NCBI RefSeq assembly: GCF_020622065.1
Contig: NZ_JAHRYQ010000001.1
Span: forward strand, 1,860,001-1,924,000
Origin: Geothrix sp.
GTDB lineage: Bacteria; Acidobacteriota; Holophagae; Holophagales; Holophagaceae
Length of the DNA: 64,000 nucleotides
Direction: 5' to 3'
Both the position numbers and the translations under genes were made by a program. Below the pieces are notes generated by a model. The model did not search any database and was not told the DNA's origin. It saw only the letters and a list, made by a program, of their open reading frames with translations. Positions 54,719-63,368 of the stretch are shown in pieces (position 1 is the first letter of the stretch; the number at the start of each line of letters is the position of its first letter).

Positions 54719-54784
54719 CATCATAATTTATTTATTATAAATACCTTATATGATACAAATCTGCTCCATCCCGGGCTCGGTCCA

Positions 54785-54818
54785 ATCAAGTTGATGGGTA
54801 GCCTCCTTCAAGACGAAG
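54785..54818. promoter_or_regulatory. Upstream activator element, copy C
   Basis: ATCAAGTTGA (54785-54794), ten bases, CCTTCA (54805-54810), four bases, GAAG (54815-54818). It starts 67 bases above the -24 T of sigma-54 site C; the interval includes an AT-rich tract (54719-54768). Confidence 0.6.
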
Positions 54819-55217
54819 GATCTCCCCCATCGGAACCATCAGGCCACGGAGCGCACGGCCTTGCCCTTCGAATTGAGCGGAAGGCCCTTCCAATTTGATG
54901 GAACTGACGCCCTGGCACACCTCGGCCGGACTCTCGAATATGCGGATTAGCACCGCCCTTCCAACCAGTTACAAGGCTCCTCGAGTTCGGAACGGAAGCT
55001 GCTTTGAACTCCATGGAATCCGGCGGATTCGAGGAAATCCCGTGTGAACCCTTTTCGGGTCATCGGGCGCGCCTCCCCCGCCCAACGAGGGCTTCGTGAC
55101 CGACATCCACCCCGCGGGTTTGATCGCCTTGCGTTTCCATGAGAACGCCAGGACCTGGCTTGGCCGGGCACGGCCTCCGCGAGAGGCACCCTCCATCCTC
55201 GTTCTGTCTGTGACGCC
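54819..55217. other. Intergenic region upstream of AI-2E transporter
   Basis: About 400 bases with no supported gene. Near 54863-54902, on the opposite strand, lies a degenerate relative of the activator element (CCATCAAATTGG with CCTTCC). A TGGCAC at 54913 looks like a -24 box, but the GG-GC spacing is one base short. No clear promoter for the transporter gene was found. Confidence 0.5.
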
Positions 55218-56426
55218 GTGAGTGCATCGGACCCCAAGCCGTCACCGGGACCCGGGCCGCGCATCCTGCGCCTGGAGGTTTCTTCGACCACCCTGCTGAA
55301 GCTCGTCCTCCTGGGCCTTTCGTGCTGGGGATTGATCCGGCTGTGGCCCGTCATTCTCGTGCTGGTCGTCGCCCTGCTCATCATGGGGACCCTCAGCCCT
55401 GCCGTGCAGTGGCTGGAATCCAGGCGGGTCAGGCGCGGCCTGGGCATCGCAATCGTCTTCACGGCGCTCTTCACGGTGGGCGTCCTCGTGGTGACCCTGA
55501 CGATCCCGTCGCTCGTGGCCCAGGCCACGGAGCTCCTTGAGCGGGAGCCGGCCTTCCGCGCGAGCCTGGCGGACCACCTCGCCCAATACCCTTTGAGCGC
55601 GTCCTTCGCGACCTGGTTGAGGAACCTGAATTACGGCGCGCCTTGGAGCCAGGTGGGCGCCACCGCGCTTTCCTACTCGCTGCGTCTCTTCGAGATCGCG
55701 GCCTACGGCATGAGCGCCCTCTTCCTGGCGCTCTACATGATGGTCGACCGGGATCGCCTGCGGGGCGGCCTGTTCGCGATGGTGCCCCGGACGCATCACA
55801 TCCGCCTCTCCCGGGTCATGCTGAACCTGGAAACCATCGTTGGCGCCTACATCCGCGGACAGCTGGTGACTTGTCTGCTCATCGGCGCCTTCACCTTCGT
55901 CCTGCTGACGGCCTGCGGCGTGAAGAATGCGATGGCCCTCGCGGTCTTCGCCGGGATCGCCGATGTCCTGCCCTATATCGGCGCCATCCTCTCCGTGGTC
56001 CCGGCGGTCCTCGTGGCCCTCAGCCACAGCCCAACGGCCGCGGTCATCGTACTGGTGATGATGCTCGCCTACGAGGAATTCGAGGGCCGCGTGCTCATCC
56101 CCCGCATCTATGGCCAGGCGCTCCGCCTGCCCTCCTCCGTCGTGTTCTTCGCGCTCATGGCCGGGGGAACCTTGATGGGGCTGCTGGGGGCGCTGCTCGC
56201 GCTGCCCGTGGCCGCGACCGTCATGATGCTGATCGAGGAACTGCGCGTCGAGTTGCCAGGTGAGCAGGAACAAGACGCTGATGTGGTGCTCCGCGCCCGG
56301 GATGACCTTGCCGAAGAGGAATACGAGCGCCGGACCGAGGGCGTGGCCGCCCAGGAGGCCGCCGCCATCGCCGTCGAGATCTCGGTCGATCGGAGGAAGG
56401 AAGAACGATCGCCCCCCGCGCCCTGA
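55218..56426 (+). CDS. AI-2E family transporter
   Basis: A 402-residue membrane protein of the AI-2E (PerM/YdiK/TqsA) family. About eight helices are visible: two close together at the N-terminus (LLKLVLLGLSCWGLIRLWPVILVLVVALLIMGTLSPAV), a third after a short loop, a long extracytoplasmic segment, then a cluster ending in GGTLMGLLGALLALPVAATVMMLIEEL. The C-terminal cytoplasmic tail is charged. Substrates in the family include autoinducer-2 and ions; not predictable here. The GTG start at 55218 lacks an obvious ribosome site, so the start is uncertain. Confidence 0.88.
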   Translation: MSASDPKPSPGPGPRILRLEVSSTTLLKLVLLGLSCWGLIRLWPVILVLVVALLIMGTLSPAVQWLESRRVRRGLGIAIVFTALFTVGVLVVTLTIPSLVAQATELLEREPAFRASLADHLAQYPLSASFATWLRNLNYGAPWSQVGATALSYSLRLFEIAAYGMSALFLALYMMVDRDRLRGGLFAMVPRTHHIRLSRVMLNLETIVGAYIRGQLVTCLLIGAFTFVLLTACGVKNAMALAVFAGIADVLPYIGAILSVVPAVLVALSHSPTAAVIVLVMMLAYEEFEGRVLIPRIYGQALRLPSSVVFFALMAGGTLMGLLGALLALPVAATVMMLIEELRVELPGEQEQDADVVLRARDDLAEEEYERRTEGVAAQEAAAIAVEISVDRRKEERSPPAP

Positions 56427-56429
56427 AGG

Positions 56430-57206
56430 TCAACCGAAGCGCACCTGAGGGGTTCCCGGCTTCTCTCCGACCAGCAGGCAATTCCCCGATCCATGGTCGC
56501 CTCCCCCGGGCGCCGGAAGGATGGATAACCCGGCCTCCCGGAGGTCCCCGTGGACCTCGGCCAGGGAACGCCAGTGCACGCTCGGCGCCTGATTCCATCC
56601 GAACCCGACCGCCAGCTGTTCGCAGAACCTCGTCACCCTCGCCATCCCCCCGGCACGGCCATCCATCACGCGAAGCAGCAGCCGGCCACCCGCGGGGAGG
56701 TGCGCGCCGATGCGGAGCAGCAGCGCCCGTTGCCGCTCCGGAGCGAAGTAATGGAGGACATCCAGCGCCGAGACCACGGCGCATTCGGGCCACGCTTCCG
56801 TCCACAGGTCGCCGCACACGACCCGGATCGCAGGTTTCCCTTCGGCCAACCGCCGGGCGAACCGGGCTTTGGGTCGGTCCCACTCGATGCCGAAGGTTTC
56901 GTTCCCCAATCCCCGCGCCTCCAGCAGCAGGCCCAGGAGGCCCACGCCGCAACCCAGATCAAGGACCTTCGTCCCCGCAGGTATCAAGGGCAGGGCCGCT
57001 TCATAGAGGTGATCCATCCGGACCTTCCTCCCCGCATACCCGCCCAGCCAGCGTTCGCCTGCCCTCCCCGAACGGGCCAGCCCCGCCACCACCGCGGCGA
57101 TGGAATCGCGGGTGCGATCCGGCGCGGGAAGGATGGGGTCGAGGGGGTCGGCAGCCTGCGGTCGGTTCACGGGTGGGTTCCTGTCAGGGAGAAGGGCCTG
57201 CTCCAT
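56430..57206 (-). CDS. Class I SAM-dependent methyltransferase
   Basis: A 258-residue protein with the Rossmann methyltransferase motif I VLDLGCGVGLLGLLLEARG near residue 90, acidic motif FGIEWDRPK, and motif IV VVSALDVLHYFAPERQ. The substrate is unknown. The ATG at 57206 begins 12 bases after the stop of the P-type ATPase gene; the frame above it only reads through that gene. It is convergent with the AI-2E gene with three bases between stops. Confidence 0.85.
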   Translation of the reverse strand: MEQALLPDRNPPVNRPQAADPLDPILPAPDRTRDSIAAVVAGLARSGRAGERWLGGYAGRKVRMDHLYEAALPLIPAGTKVLDLGCGVGLLGLLLEARGLGNETFGIEWDRPKARFARRLAEGKPAIRVVCGDLWTEAWPECAVVSALDVLHYFAPERQRALLLRIGAHLPAGGRLLLRVMDGRAGGMARVTRFCEQLAVGFGWNQAPSVHWRSLAEVHGDLREAGLSILPAPGGGDHGSGNCLLVGEKPGTPQVRFG

Positions 57207-57217
57207 CCGAACATGGA

Positions 57218-59815
57218 TCAGCCTCCTGCCGGGGATGCGGCGAGTCCCCGGTGGCGGAACCATTTGAACGCCTCGAACCAGAGGATGCTGGCGAAACCTG
57301 CCGCGCAGGCCAGCCACAGGTCCCTGCCGTGGGTCGGAGCGAAGTGGAACAGGCGCTGGGCCAAGGGCCAGGTCAGCACCAGGAGCAGGAATGCGCTCGT
57401 GCCTCCCATCACCCACCATAGGGCGGGATTGGGGTTTCGCAGGCTGCCGAGGAGGCTGAGCGTCCAGGATCGGTTGGCCAGGATGATGGCCAGGAAGGAC
57501 ACCACCAGGGCGGCGAAGGTCAGGGCACGGGCGGCCCCCTCGCCATGGCCCAGACGGGCGAGGAGATACACCATCAGACAGGCCGCCAGGGCCGTGCCTC
57601 CCTGCAGCACACCGAGGCCGATGGATGTCAGGCTGAACAGCCGCTCCTGGGGATCCCTGGGTGGGCGTTGCATGACATCGGCTTCCGCCTCCTCAGCCTC
57701 GAACACCAGGGAGCAGGAGGGATCGATCACCAGTTCCAGGAACACGATGTGCACCGGCAGCAGGAGCAGCGGCCAGCCGGGAAGGAACGCCGGCAGCATG
57801 GACAGCCCGGCGATGGGGATGTGCACGGCGAGGATGAAGGCCACCGCCTTGCGGATGTTGTCGAAGATGCGCCGTCCGAGCTTGATGGCGGCCACGATGG
57901 ATGAGAAATCGTCGTCCAGCAGCACCAGCGACGCGGCCTCCCGCGCCACATCGGTGCCGCGGCCCCCCATGGCGATCCCGATGTGGGCGGCCTTGAGGGC
58001 GGGGGCATCGTTCACGCCATCCCCGGTCATGGCCACCACCTCGCGGTTGGTCTTGAGGGCAGTGACCAGCCGGAGTTTCTGCTCCGGCACCACGCGGGCA
58101 AACACATCCACATCCCGGATCCGCTCCGCCAGCGCCTCATCACTCATCTGGTTCAGCTCGGGCCCGGTGATGACCTTCTCGGAGTGGGCGAGGCCCGCCT
58201 GCCGGGCGATGCTTTGGGCGGTGGCAGGGTAATCACCCGTGATCATCACCACGCGGATGCCCGCTGTCCGGCATTCCGCCACCGCGGCCCGCACCGCGGG
58301 CCGCACGGGATCCTCCAGGCCCAGCAGGCCGATGAAGGCGAGTTCCAGGTCGTGGTGACCTTCCGGCAAGTCCGCCGCCCCGTAGCGGCCGCGGGCCACG
58401 CCCAGGACGCGCAGTCCCTGGGAAGCCAGGTCCGCCACCCAGCCCTCGATCTCAGTCCGCCGCTCCGCGGGGAGGTGGCAGAGGTCCACCACGGCCTCGG
58501 GGGCGCCCTTGGTCGCCACCGTGACCTGGTCTCCGCCGCAGTGCCAGGCGTGGGTCACGGCCAGGAGCCCCGGCGTGAGGGGGTATTCCTTCGCCAGGGA
58601 CCAGTCGGGGTGCAGGTGCTCCGTCTCCATGAGCCACTGCTTCCCCGCGGCGTGGAGGGCGCGCTCCATGGGGTCGAAGGGATCCTTCTTGCTGGCCAGG
58701 ATGGCGTATTCCATCAGCTCGTGAACCGACTCCGGGAGCTGGGACCCTGCTCCGGCCAGGTCCTGGGCCTGGCCGTCCACACTCAGGCATTTGAGGGTCA
58801 TCTGGTTGAGGGTCAAGGTTCCGGTCTTGTCCACGCAGAGGACGGTGGCCGCGCCGAGCATCTCGATGGCGGGCATGCGCCGGGTCAGCACCCGGCTGCG
58901 GGAGATGCGCCAGGCGCCGAGGGCCATGAAGACCGTCAGCACGACGGGGAACTCCTCGGGGAGCATGGCCATCGCCAGGGCGATGCCCGCCAGCAGGCCC
59001 TCCTTCCACACCTGGGAAGTGCCGCCCCGGGTAAGGGCGTAGAGGATCACCACCAGGGTGCAGGCGCTCAGTCCGACCAGGGCGAAGGTCCGGACCAGGC
59101 GGCCCGTCTCCTTCTGCAGGAAGGTCGCCTCCGGCTCCACCTGCTGCAGGACCTTGCCGATCTTCCCGAGTTCCGTGCGGGGGCCGGTCGCGAGGACTTC
59201 CACCACCCCCTGCCCCGCCGTCACCAGCGTCCCGGAGAAGAGGGATGATGAGTCGTCCCCACCCGGAGGGTCCAGGCTCTGGGCATCCGCGGACGCGGCT
59301 TTCCGCACGGGGACGGATTCCCCTGTGAGCAGGGACTCGTCCACCGCCAGGTTGATGCCGGCGCGCAGGAGGCCGTCCGCGGGAATCCGGTCCCCTTCCG
59401 CCACCACCAGGATGTCGCCAGGCACCACTTCGCGGCCGGGGATTCGGCGCTGCTGGCCCCCCCGGATCACCAGCGCCCGCGGGCTGGAGAGATCGCGGAG
59501 GGCTTCCAGGGCATGCTCCGTCCGCCGCTCCTGGACGATGGTGATGCCCATGACCACGAAGACGAAGCCCAGGAGCATCAGGGCATCCTGGGGCTCTCCC
59601 ATCAGCAGGTAGAGGATGCCCGCCGCTGCCAGCATGAGGAACATGGGCTCGCGCACCACCTCGAAGACGATGGCGAGGAGCCCCCGCTTCTCGCGCGACG
59701 GCAGCTCGTTGGGTCCGAGGCGCTGCAGGCGGAGCATGGCTTCCGCCTCGGTGAGGCCGGTGAACCCATCGAGATCGAGGTCGGATGGCGGATGGGTGGG
59801 AGGTACAGGAGGCAT
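57218..59815 (-). CDS. P-type cation-transporting ATPase (P2 type)
   Basis: An 865-residue ion pump. It carries the actuator motif LLTGESVPV, the phosphorylation site Asp329 in CVDKTGTLTLNQ, the nucleotide-binding KGAPEAV region and the hinge MTGDGVNDAPALKAA. N-terminal cation_ATPase_N (LTEAEAMLRLQRLGPNEL) and a six-helix C-terminal domain place it with Ca2+/Mn2+-like P2 pumps. No N-terminal Cys metal domain is present, so heavy-metal P1B transport is unlikely. The exact ion is not resolved. Confidence 0.92.
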   Translation of the reverse strand: MPPVPPTHPPSDLDLDGFTGLTEAEAMLRLQRLGPNELPSREKRGLLAIVFEVVREPMFLMLAAAGILYLLMGEPQDALMLLGFVFVVMGITIVQERRTEHALEALRDLSSPRALVIRGGQQRRIPGREVVPGDILVVAEGDRIPADGLLRAGINLAVDESLLTGESVPVRKAASADAQSLDPPGGDDSSSLFSGTLVTAGQGVVEVLATGPRTELGKIGKVLQQVEPEATFLQKETGRLVRTFALVGLSACTLVVILYALTRGGTSQVWKEGLLAGIALAMAMLPEEFPVVLTVFMALGAWRISRSRVLTRRMPAIEMLGAATVLCVDKTGTLTLNQMTLKCLSVDGQAQDLAGAGSQLPESVHELMEYAILASKKDPFDPMERALHAAGKQWLMETEHLHPDWSLAKEYPLTPGLLAVTHAWHCGGDQVTVATKGAPEAVVDLCHLPAERRTEIEGWVADLASQGLRVLGVARGRYGAADLPEGHHDLELAFIGLLGLEDPVRPAVRAAVAECRTAGIRVVMITGDYPATAQSIARQAGLAHSEKVITGPELNQMSDEALAERIRDVDVFARVVPEQKLRLVTALKTNREVVAMTGDGVNDAPALKAAHIGIAMGGRGTDVAREAASLVLLDDDFSSIVAAIKLGRRIFDNIRKAVAFILAVHIPIAGLSMLPAFLPGWPLLLLPVHIVFLELVIDPSCSLVFEAEEAEADVMQRPPRDPQERLFSLTSIGLGVLQGGTALAACLMVYLLARLGHGEGAARALTFAALVVSFLAIILANRSWTLSLLGSLRNPNPALWWVMGGTSAFLLLVLTWPLAQRLFHFAPTHGRDLWLACAAGFASILWFEAFKWFRHRGLAASPAGG

Positions 59816-59965
59816 GCGCTCGCCCTCGGGGGGCCGGGCTGCGAGGCTCGCTGTGGGCCATGGCCGGTCGATGCCGGTCGATGCACCGCGCCGCGAGCCG
59901 GAAAGCCCGCCAAGTCATCATCAAACAAACGGACGCCGCTTGTCGCCCTTTTGTATGCTGAAGGC

Positions 59966-60553
59966 ATGATTGGACGCCTGCGCGGAGAACTCATCCAGAA
60001 GCTGCCGAACCTGGCCCTCGTGGAATGCGGGGGGGTGGGCTACGCCGCCGCCATCAGCCTGTCCACCTATGGGTTGCTCCCGGAGGCTGGGGCTCAGGTG
60101 GTGCTGCACACCGAACTCCTGGTGCGCGAGAACGAGATCGGGCTGCTGGGCTTCGCCTCGCCCCAGGAGCGGGAACTCTACCGGATGCTGGTGAAGGTCG
60201 ATGGCGTGGGCCCCAAGATGGCCCTGGCGGCCCTGGGCGCGCTGTCCCTCGAGGATCTGGTGCAGGCCCTGAGGGGCCGGGATGTGAAGACCCTCACCCG
60301 CATTCCCGGCGTCGGCAAGAAGACCGCCGAGAAGATGTGCTTCGAGCTGTCCGAGAAGATGGGCGGCCTGACGGGCCTGGACGGCCTCGTGGGCACGCCC
60401 TCGGGCGATCCCTGGGAGGGGAGCCTGCGTTCGGCCCTGACGAACCTCGGGTTCAAGGAGGAGGTGGTGCTGCCGGTGGTGGCGGACCTCCGCGCCTCGA
60501 AGCCCGCCCTGCCCGAGGCCATCCGGCAGGCCCTCAAGGCCCTGCAGCGATGA
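59966..60553 (+). CDS. ruvA: Holliday junction branch migration protein RuvA
   Basis: A 195-residue RuvA that binds four-way junctions and loads RuvB. The N-terminal OB domain (MIGRLRGELIQK...VECGGVGY), two helix-hairpin-helix motifs (KVDGVGPKMALAAL, RIPGVGKKTAEKM) and the C-terminal RuvB-binding domain (SALTNLGFKEE) are present. The ATG at 59966 matches the family start. ruvB and ruvC are not in the window. The stop overlaps the next start by four bases. Confidence 0.95.
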   Translation: MIGRLRGELIQKLPNLALVECGGVGYAAAISLSTYGLLPEAGAQVVLHTELLVRENEIGLLGFASPQERELYRMLVKVDGVGPKMALAALGALSLEDLVQALRGRDVKTLTRIPGVGKKTAEKMCFELSEKMGGLTGLDGLVGTPSGDPWEGSLRSALTNLGFKEEVVLPVVADLRASKPALPEAIRQALKALQR

Positions 60554-61476
60554 AGCCCCGCCTCCTTGCCACGCCCTCGCTGACCGGCCCGGCCCTGGCC
60601 GAACTCCAAGCCCGCTTTCCCGGGCTGCAGCTGGCACCCTTCCGGTCGCCGGAGTGGAACGCAGCCCTGCCCGAAGCCGAAGCCCTGGTCGTGGTGCTTT
60701 CCGAGCCCATCACCGAAGCCGACCTGGTGGCCGCGCCCAGACTCAAGGTGATCGGAACCTACTCCGTGGGCGTGAACCATCTTCCGGTGGCCGCCTGCCA
60801 GGCCCGCGGCATCCCCGTGGCCAACACGCCGGGCGTGCTGACGGATGCCACCGCTGACCTCGCCCTGGCCCTGCTGCTGGCGCTGACCCGCCGCTTGGCG
60901 GAAGGCGAGACGCTCGTGCGATCCGGAGCCTGGCAGGGCTGGGCCCCCGATCAGCTGCTGGGTACCGGCCTCGCGGGCAAGGACTGCGGCATCCTCGGTA
61001 GCGGCCCCATCGGTCTGGCCTTCGCGCGTCGGGTCCAGGTCCTGGGCATGACGCCCCTCTTCTGGAGCCGCGATGGCCACGGCGGCCAGGTGGACTTCGG
61101 CACGGGCCAGGCTCCGCGCCTGCCCCTGACAGACCTGCTGCCCCGCAGCGCCGTGCTGTCCCTCCACTGCCCCCTGACCGAACAGACCCGCGGACTGCTG
61201 GATCGCGCCGCGCTGGAACAGCTGCCCGCCGGCGCCGTGATCCTCAACACGGCGCGCGGCGGGATCCTCGATGAGAACGCCGCCATCGATTTGCTCGAAA
61301 CGGGCCGCCTCGGCGGCGTGGGCCTGGATGTCTACGACGGCGAACCCCAGGTCCATCCCCGCTGGCTGACGGCGCCCCGGACCGTGCTGCTGCCCCACCT
61401 CGGATCCGCCACCGTGGAGACCCGCGAGGCCATGGCGCGTCAGCTTTGCGACGGACTCGCCGCTGCCCTTGGGTGA
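60550..61476 (+). CDS. D-2-hydroxyacid dehydrogenase
   Basis: A 308-residue NAD(P)-dependent dehydrogenase. The dinucleotide motif is GILGSGPIGLAFARR; catalytic Arg lies in NTARGGILDENA, Glu in LDVYDGEPQVHP and His in LLPHLGSATVETR. It is most like glyoxylate/hydroxypyruvate reductases. Its ATG at 60550 overlaps the ruvA stop, so the two are co-translated although functionally unrelated. Confidence 0.9.
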   Translation: MKPRLLATPSLTGPALAELQARFPGLQLAPFRSPEWNAALPEAEALVVVLSEPITEADLVAAPRLKVIGTYSVGVNHLPVAACQARGIPVANTPGVLTDATADLALALLLALTRRLAEGETLVRSGAWQGWAPDQLLGTGLAGKDCGILGSGPIGLAFARRVQVLGMTPLFWSRDGHGGQVDFGTGQAPRLPLTDLLPRSAVLSLHCPLTEQTRGLLDRAALEQLPAGAVILNTARGGILDENAAIDLLETGRLGGVGLDVYDGEPQVHPRWLTAPRTVLLPHLGSATVETREAMARQLCDGLAAALG

Positions 61477-61504
61477 TACCCTGGACTCCCTCACGAGGCA
61501 TCCC

Positions 61505-63046
61505 ATGGTACGCCCTTGGCTCAAGCTGCTGGACCCCGGCCTGACGGCCCTCAAGACCGCCATCGGGACCGGTTTCGACGAGCGCATGGCCCTGGCGCGC
61601 GCCCTGAACGGACGCGCCCGCCACGAGGAGGCCCGGGAGATCCTGGACCAGCTCCTGGCCGAGGATCGTTCCCATGCCGAAGCCTGGTTCGAGCGGCTCC
61701 TCTGCCTGAGCGACCACACCAATGAAGAAGAGGGGCTCGAGCTGCTGGGCCAGCTGGAATCCCTGCGGGACGAGCACCCGGGCCACGCGGGCCATCTCCG
61801 CAACCTCGGGTACCTGCGCCTGCTGCTCCAGGATCTCGATGGCGCCGAACTCGCCCTACAACAGGCCCTCGCGCAGAAAGGCGAGGATCCCAAGTCCCTC
61901 GAACTTGCGGGGCTGGTGCAGCTGCACCGCAACCACCCTGCGGAGGCCAAGGGCTGGCTCCTGAAGGCCCTCAGCCTGAAACCCCGGGATCCGCGCACCC
62001 TCCGTCTCCTGGCCATCGCCATGGAGCAGCTGGGCGATTGGACCGGCGCCGAGGCCCAGCTGGTGGCGGCCCTCCAGGCCGAGGACGCCTACTACTGGGG
62101 CTGGCATGCCCTGGGTGAACTGCTCCTCAAGCGCGGCGATCTCGCCGAAGGTCTCCGCTGCATCCAGCGGGCCCGCAGCCTGCATGTCTGCGATCCCGCC
62201 AGCTACTTCATCCTCGCGGAGATCTTCAGCGAGCAGGGGCACCTGGAGCTGGCCCAGGGCCAGCTGCACACCCTCATGCTCCTGGCGCCGCCGGCCCCGG
62301 TGATGGCCGAGGCCCAGGCGCTGCTCGGCGAGCTGAAGCGCGACATGGGCGACCGCGATGGCGCGCTGTCCTACTTCTCCCTCGCCACGGAGACCGACCC
62401 CGACGCCTCGAATCCCTGGGCCGCCCTGGGCGACATGGCCCGCGAGGACGCGCGCTGGGAGGATGCCCTCCGCTGCTACCGCGAGGCCCTCATGCGCGAG
62501 CCCGACGCCGCGGACCTCCAGGTCCAGCTCGGCTACGCCCTCCTGGAGACGCGGCAGGGCCCGGCCGCCGAGCAGGCCTTCCTCCAGGCCCTCGAGCTCG
62601 ACCCCAGCGAGTACAGCGCCTACCTCGGCCTCTCCGAGGTCTACCGCTTCGCCAACCGCCGCGAGGATCAGGTGAAGATGGTGGATCAGGCCATGGCCCT
62701 GGCCCCCGAGGATTCCGATGTCTGGAACGCCCGGGGCGTGGCCCTGGAAGTCACGGATCGCTGGAAGGAGGCCACCGAGGCCTACGAGAAGGCTCTCTCG
62801 CTTGAGCCCCAGCACCGCAAGGCCGCCAACAACCTGGGCTTCGTCCTCGAGAAGCGCATGGACAACGGCGAACCGGAGCTGCGCAGCCGGGCCATCGAGG
62901 CCTGGAAGCAGCGCCTGCTCATCTGCAGCGACGAAGGCCAGAGCCTGAAGATGGCCACCGAGCACCTCGCCAGCCTCGGCGTCGGAGAAGAGACGCTGCG
63001 GGAATGGCTGAGGCCGGAATTCCTCGCAGCCGGCATGGAAGGCTGA
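61505..63046 (+). CDS. TPR-repeat protein
   Basis: A 513-residue cytoplasmic protein built almost entirely from tetratricopeptide repeats, for example HAEAWFERLLCLSDHT, DPRTLRLLAIAMEQLGDWTGAEAQL, SNPWAALGDMAREDARWEDALRCYREAL and SDVWNARGVALEVTDRWKEATEAYEKALSLEP; at least ten units can be seen. It probably acts as a scaffold. The ATG at 61505 is preferred, with GAGG six bases upstream; a TTG at 61469 would overlap the dehydrogenase gene. Confidence 0.85.
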   Translation: MVRPWLKLLDPGLTALKTAIGTGFDERMALARALNGRARHEEAREILDQLLAEDRSHAEAWFERLLCLSDHTNEEEGLELLGQLESLRDEHPGHAGHLRNLGYLRLLLQDLDGAELALQQALAQKGEDPKSLELAGLVQLHRNHPAEAKGWLLKALSLKPRDPRTLRLLAIAMEQLGDWTGAEAQLVAALQAEDAYYWGWHALGELLLKRGDLAEGLRCIQRARSLHVCDPASYFILAEIFSEQGHLELAQGQLHTLMLLAPPAPVMAEAQALLGELKRDMGDRDGALSYFSLATETDPDASNPWAALGDMAREDARWEDALRCYREALMREPDAADLQVQLGYALLETRQGPAAEQAFLQALELDPSEYSAYLGLSEVYRFANRREDQVKMVDQAMALAPEDSDVWNARGVALEVTDRWKEATEAYEKALSLEPQHRKAANNLGFVLEKRMDNGEPELRSRAIEAWKQRLLICSDEGQSLKMATEHLASLGVGEETLREWLRPEFLAAGMEG

Positions 63047-63368
63047 TCCAGTTTCGTCACGCTGCTGTCACACGAGCTTTTCCAGCTAGTTACGAAGCTG
63101 TCTCGAGGGCCTGTGGAAAAGCCTGTGGATTGGGGCCTTCCGGAGGGTCTAAATCCAGTCGAAAGACGGATTTCCCTAGCCCGGAAAGCGAAAATACAAT
63201 CTATTCATCTTGTTTATATTCAATACTTATATTGACGACATTAGCAGAATCTGCCGAGCGAACCGGAACCGGGGTTTTCCACATTTTCGCTTTCTTTCGC
63301 ATTGACAGCCAAAAAGCCCTTGAGCGGCGTGGAAAGAGGGGCGAAAGCGCCCCAGCACAAGCGTTTCG
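63047..63368. other. AT-rich intergenic region with DnaA-box-like sites
   Basis: No gene is visible. There are two TTTTCCACA sequences (63275-63283, and 63112-63120 on the minus strand) and a 7/9 match TGTGGATTG (63124-63132), all close to the DnaA consensus TTATCCACA. An AT-rich stretch lies between them (63187-63243). A GGGGCG-AAAG-CGCCCC hairpin (63338-63353) close to the smc end may be its terminator. The set resembles a small replication-origin region, but dnaA and dnaN are not adjacent. Confidence 0.5.

Noticed and set aside
54913-54928. A sigma-54 promoter for the AI-2E gene
   Set aside because: TGGCAC is perfect, but GG and GC are nine rather than ten bases apart, and the gene starts 290 bases away.
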